Below, in pieces: positions 7,487-8,420 of a DNA stretch of 8,420 nt; within the stretch, counting starts at the first letter, position 1, and each line of letters opens with the position of its first letter. The translations under genes were made by a program, and so were the position numbers. The stretch is from JBJHAX01 sp050480705 (GTDB lineage Bacteria; Actinomycetota; Nitriliruptoria; Nitriliruptorales; Nitriliruptoraceae), in NCBI GenBank assembly GCA_050480705.1, contig JBJHAX010000071.1:1-8420 (forward strand). Reading direction: 5' to 3'. The notes under the pieces were generated by a model. The model was not told the DNA's origin. It saw only the letters and a program-made list of their open reading frames with translations, and did no database searches.

Positions 7487-8215
7487 TCAGTCCGGTTCAA
7501 CCATGCGGAACCCCACGCCCCGCACGGTTTCGATCCATCGTGGATCCCCGAGCTTCGACCTGAGGCTCGCCACATGCACGTTGAGGGTGCGTGTCGAGCC
7601 GTACCAGTCACCCGACCACGCATCGTCCATGAGATCCTCGCGGCGGCGGACCGCTCCCGGGTCGACCATCAGCGCCGCGAGGACGTCGAACTCCTTCGCG
7701 GTGAGATCGACCTGGCGGCTGCCGACCGTCACGGTCCGCGTACGCCGATCGAGCGTCAGCGGTCCGAACTGCTGTGTTGGAGACTCGGTGTCGCCTTGAT
7801 GCGGCGCCTGTTGCGCGCCGACCCGATGGGTCCGGCGCAGCAACGCATGGATCCGGGCGACGAGTTCCCGAGAGGAGAAGGGTTTGACCAGATAGTCGTC
7901 GGCACCGAACTCCAAACCCAGAACCCGGTCGATCTCTTCACCGCGGGCACTCACGACGATCAGCGGGATCTCGGAAACCTCACGGATGCGCCGGCAGACC
8001 TCGAGCCCGTCCAGATCGGGCAGACCCAGGTCGAGCAACACGACGTCGGCGTCGCCATAGCTCTCCAGAGCTTCCGAACCGGTGCGCACCCACGTCGGCT
8101 CGAAACCCTGCAGCCGCAGACCTTCGACGAGTGGCTCACCGATCGCGGTGTCGTCTTCGACGACCAGAATCCGTGCATCCGCGGGCTGACTCATCGGCAT
8201 TGGCCGCAGCCGCAT
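7487..8215 (-). CDS. OmpR/PhoB-family response regulator
   Basis: This is a 242-residue DNA-binding regulator, partner of the downstream sensor kinase. The receiver domain (about 14-128) shows the acidic pair in VVEDD (D21, D22), the phospho-acceptor D62 in VVLLDLGLPD, the switch residue S89 in VVSA and K111 in LVKPF. A linker of about 25 residues follows. The winged helix-turn-helix (about 150-240) contains LTAKEFDVLAAL (171-182) and the recognition region RTLNVHVASLRSKLG (209-223), ending in the wing VRGVGFRM (231-238). The start is uncertain: ATG codons at 8215, 8200 and 8194 are in frame, none has a clear ribosome site, and 8194 (MSQPADARILVVEDD) would give a more usual N terminus. Target genes cannot be seen; the regulator may control its own operon. 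Confidence 0.93.
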   Translation of the reverse strand: MRLRPMPMSQPADARILVVEDDTAIGEPLVEGLRLQGFEPTWVRTGSEALESYGDADVVLLDLGLPDLDGLEVCRRIREVSEIPLIVVSARGEEIDRVLGLEFGADDYLVKPFSSRELVARIHALLRRTHRVGAQQAPHQGDTESPTQQFGPLTLDRRTRTVTVGSRQVDLTAKEFDVLAALMVDPGAVRRREDLMDDAWSGDWYGSTRTLNVHVASLRSKLGDPRWIETVRGVGFRMVEPD

Positions 8216-8284
8216 CCCCGGCGTGACCGGCGGCAGGACGGAGACGCGAACGTCACGGCACGGCGCTCCTCACGGCGGGTCGCG

Positions 8285-8293
8285 AGTATCCCA
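8285..8293 (-). promoter_or_regulatory. Candidate extended -10 promoter for the two-component operon
   Basis: Read on the minus strand the bases are TGGGATACT: a TG-n extension followed by GATACT, which matches four of six bases of the TATAAT consensus. It would start RNA near 8278, about 60 bases upstream of the ATG at 8215. No good -35 is seen at 16-18 bases, which fits an extended -10 promoter but also fits chance. Confidence 0.3.
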
Positions 8294-8420
8294 CTAACTT
8301 GGATTCACGCGCTGGGGCTGTTCAGCCGGCGTTGATCGGTTTGCTGCTGGCAGCGTAGGGATTGTGGGGTTTTTGCGGGCTTCTGGGGTAGGTCTCGCTG
8401 AATCAGATGCTGCTGTGGGG
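8294..8420. other. Non-coding, compositionally different right edge, possible end of a mobile element
   Basis: No recognisable gene lies here. By hand count, 8335-8420 has 36 G but only 14 C, so G far exceeds C. The stretch has G- and T-rich runs unlike the flanking genes. Two minus-strand frames remain open from the window edge to stops at 8294 and 8305, but both translations are repetitive Pro/Gln/Thr-rich text with no family resemblance. The boundary sequence GCGTGAATCCAAGTTAG (minus strand) reminds me of the outer ends of IS1380-type elements in actinobacteria. This rests on memory only, and the other end is not in the window. Confidence 0.25.

Noticed and set aside
5970..7799. Open frame of 609 codons on the plus strand
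   Set aside because: It is antisense to the sensor kinase and regulator, whose motifs are all intact on the minus strand. Its translation shows no family resemblance.
7130..8335. Open frame of 401 codons on the plus strand
   Set aside because: It is antisense to the response regulator and the kinase start, with Arg/Ala-rich composition and no motif.

Overview
The window looks like a piece of a high-GC actinobacterial chromosome. The reasons are GC-rich codon third positions, long spurious open frames opposite real genes, an AMIN-like plus SH3 secreted protein of actinobacterial type, and a Group 3b [NiFe]-hydrogenase operon arranged as in actinobacteria. A member of the Acidimicrobiia is possible, but the sequence alone does not settle the taxon.

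Positions 1-3510, minus strand (transcribed right to left): a tightly packed operon for a cytosolic bidirectional Group 3b [NiFe]-hydrogenase (sulfhydrogenase type, NAD(P)-linked). The order is hydB (Fe-S subunit), a stand-alone cyclic-nucleotide-binding-fold protein, hydG (FAD/NAD(P) diaphorase), hydD (small subunit with three [4Fe-4S] clusters) and hydA (catalytic large subunit, cut off by the window start after the N-terminal L1 motif). All junctions overlap or are a few bases apart, so the genes are probably translationally coupled. Electrons would pass between H2 at the NiFe site (HydA), the clusters of HydD and HydB, FAD in HydG, and NAD(P)H. The extra gene is the most interesting element: its cAMP-pocket residues are replaced and it has no DNA-binding domain.

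Positions 3511-3750: the upstream region of the hydrogenase operon, with two dyads and a hairpin. Positions 3751-4608, minus: a cysteine-containing putative lipoprotein of unknown function. Positions 4609-4849: a divergent intergenic region with two dyads. Positions 4850-5047, plus: a 65-residue soluble protein. Positions 5198-5959, plus: a secreted AMIN-like/SH3 envelope protein, followed by a strong hairpin at 5967-5996 between two convergent genes.

Positions 6102-8215, minus: an OmpR-type response regulator followed by its HAMP-containing sensor kinase, a complete two-component system. A candidate extended -10 promoter lies at 8285-8293. The last ~125 bases (8295-8420) are G-skewed and unlike the rest of the window, and may be the edge of a mobile element. 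No rRNA, tRNA, CRISPR array or complete insertion sequence was found. No gap without a gene exceeds 300 bases.
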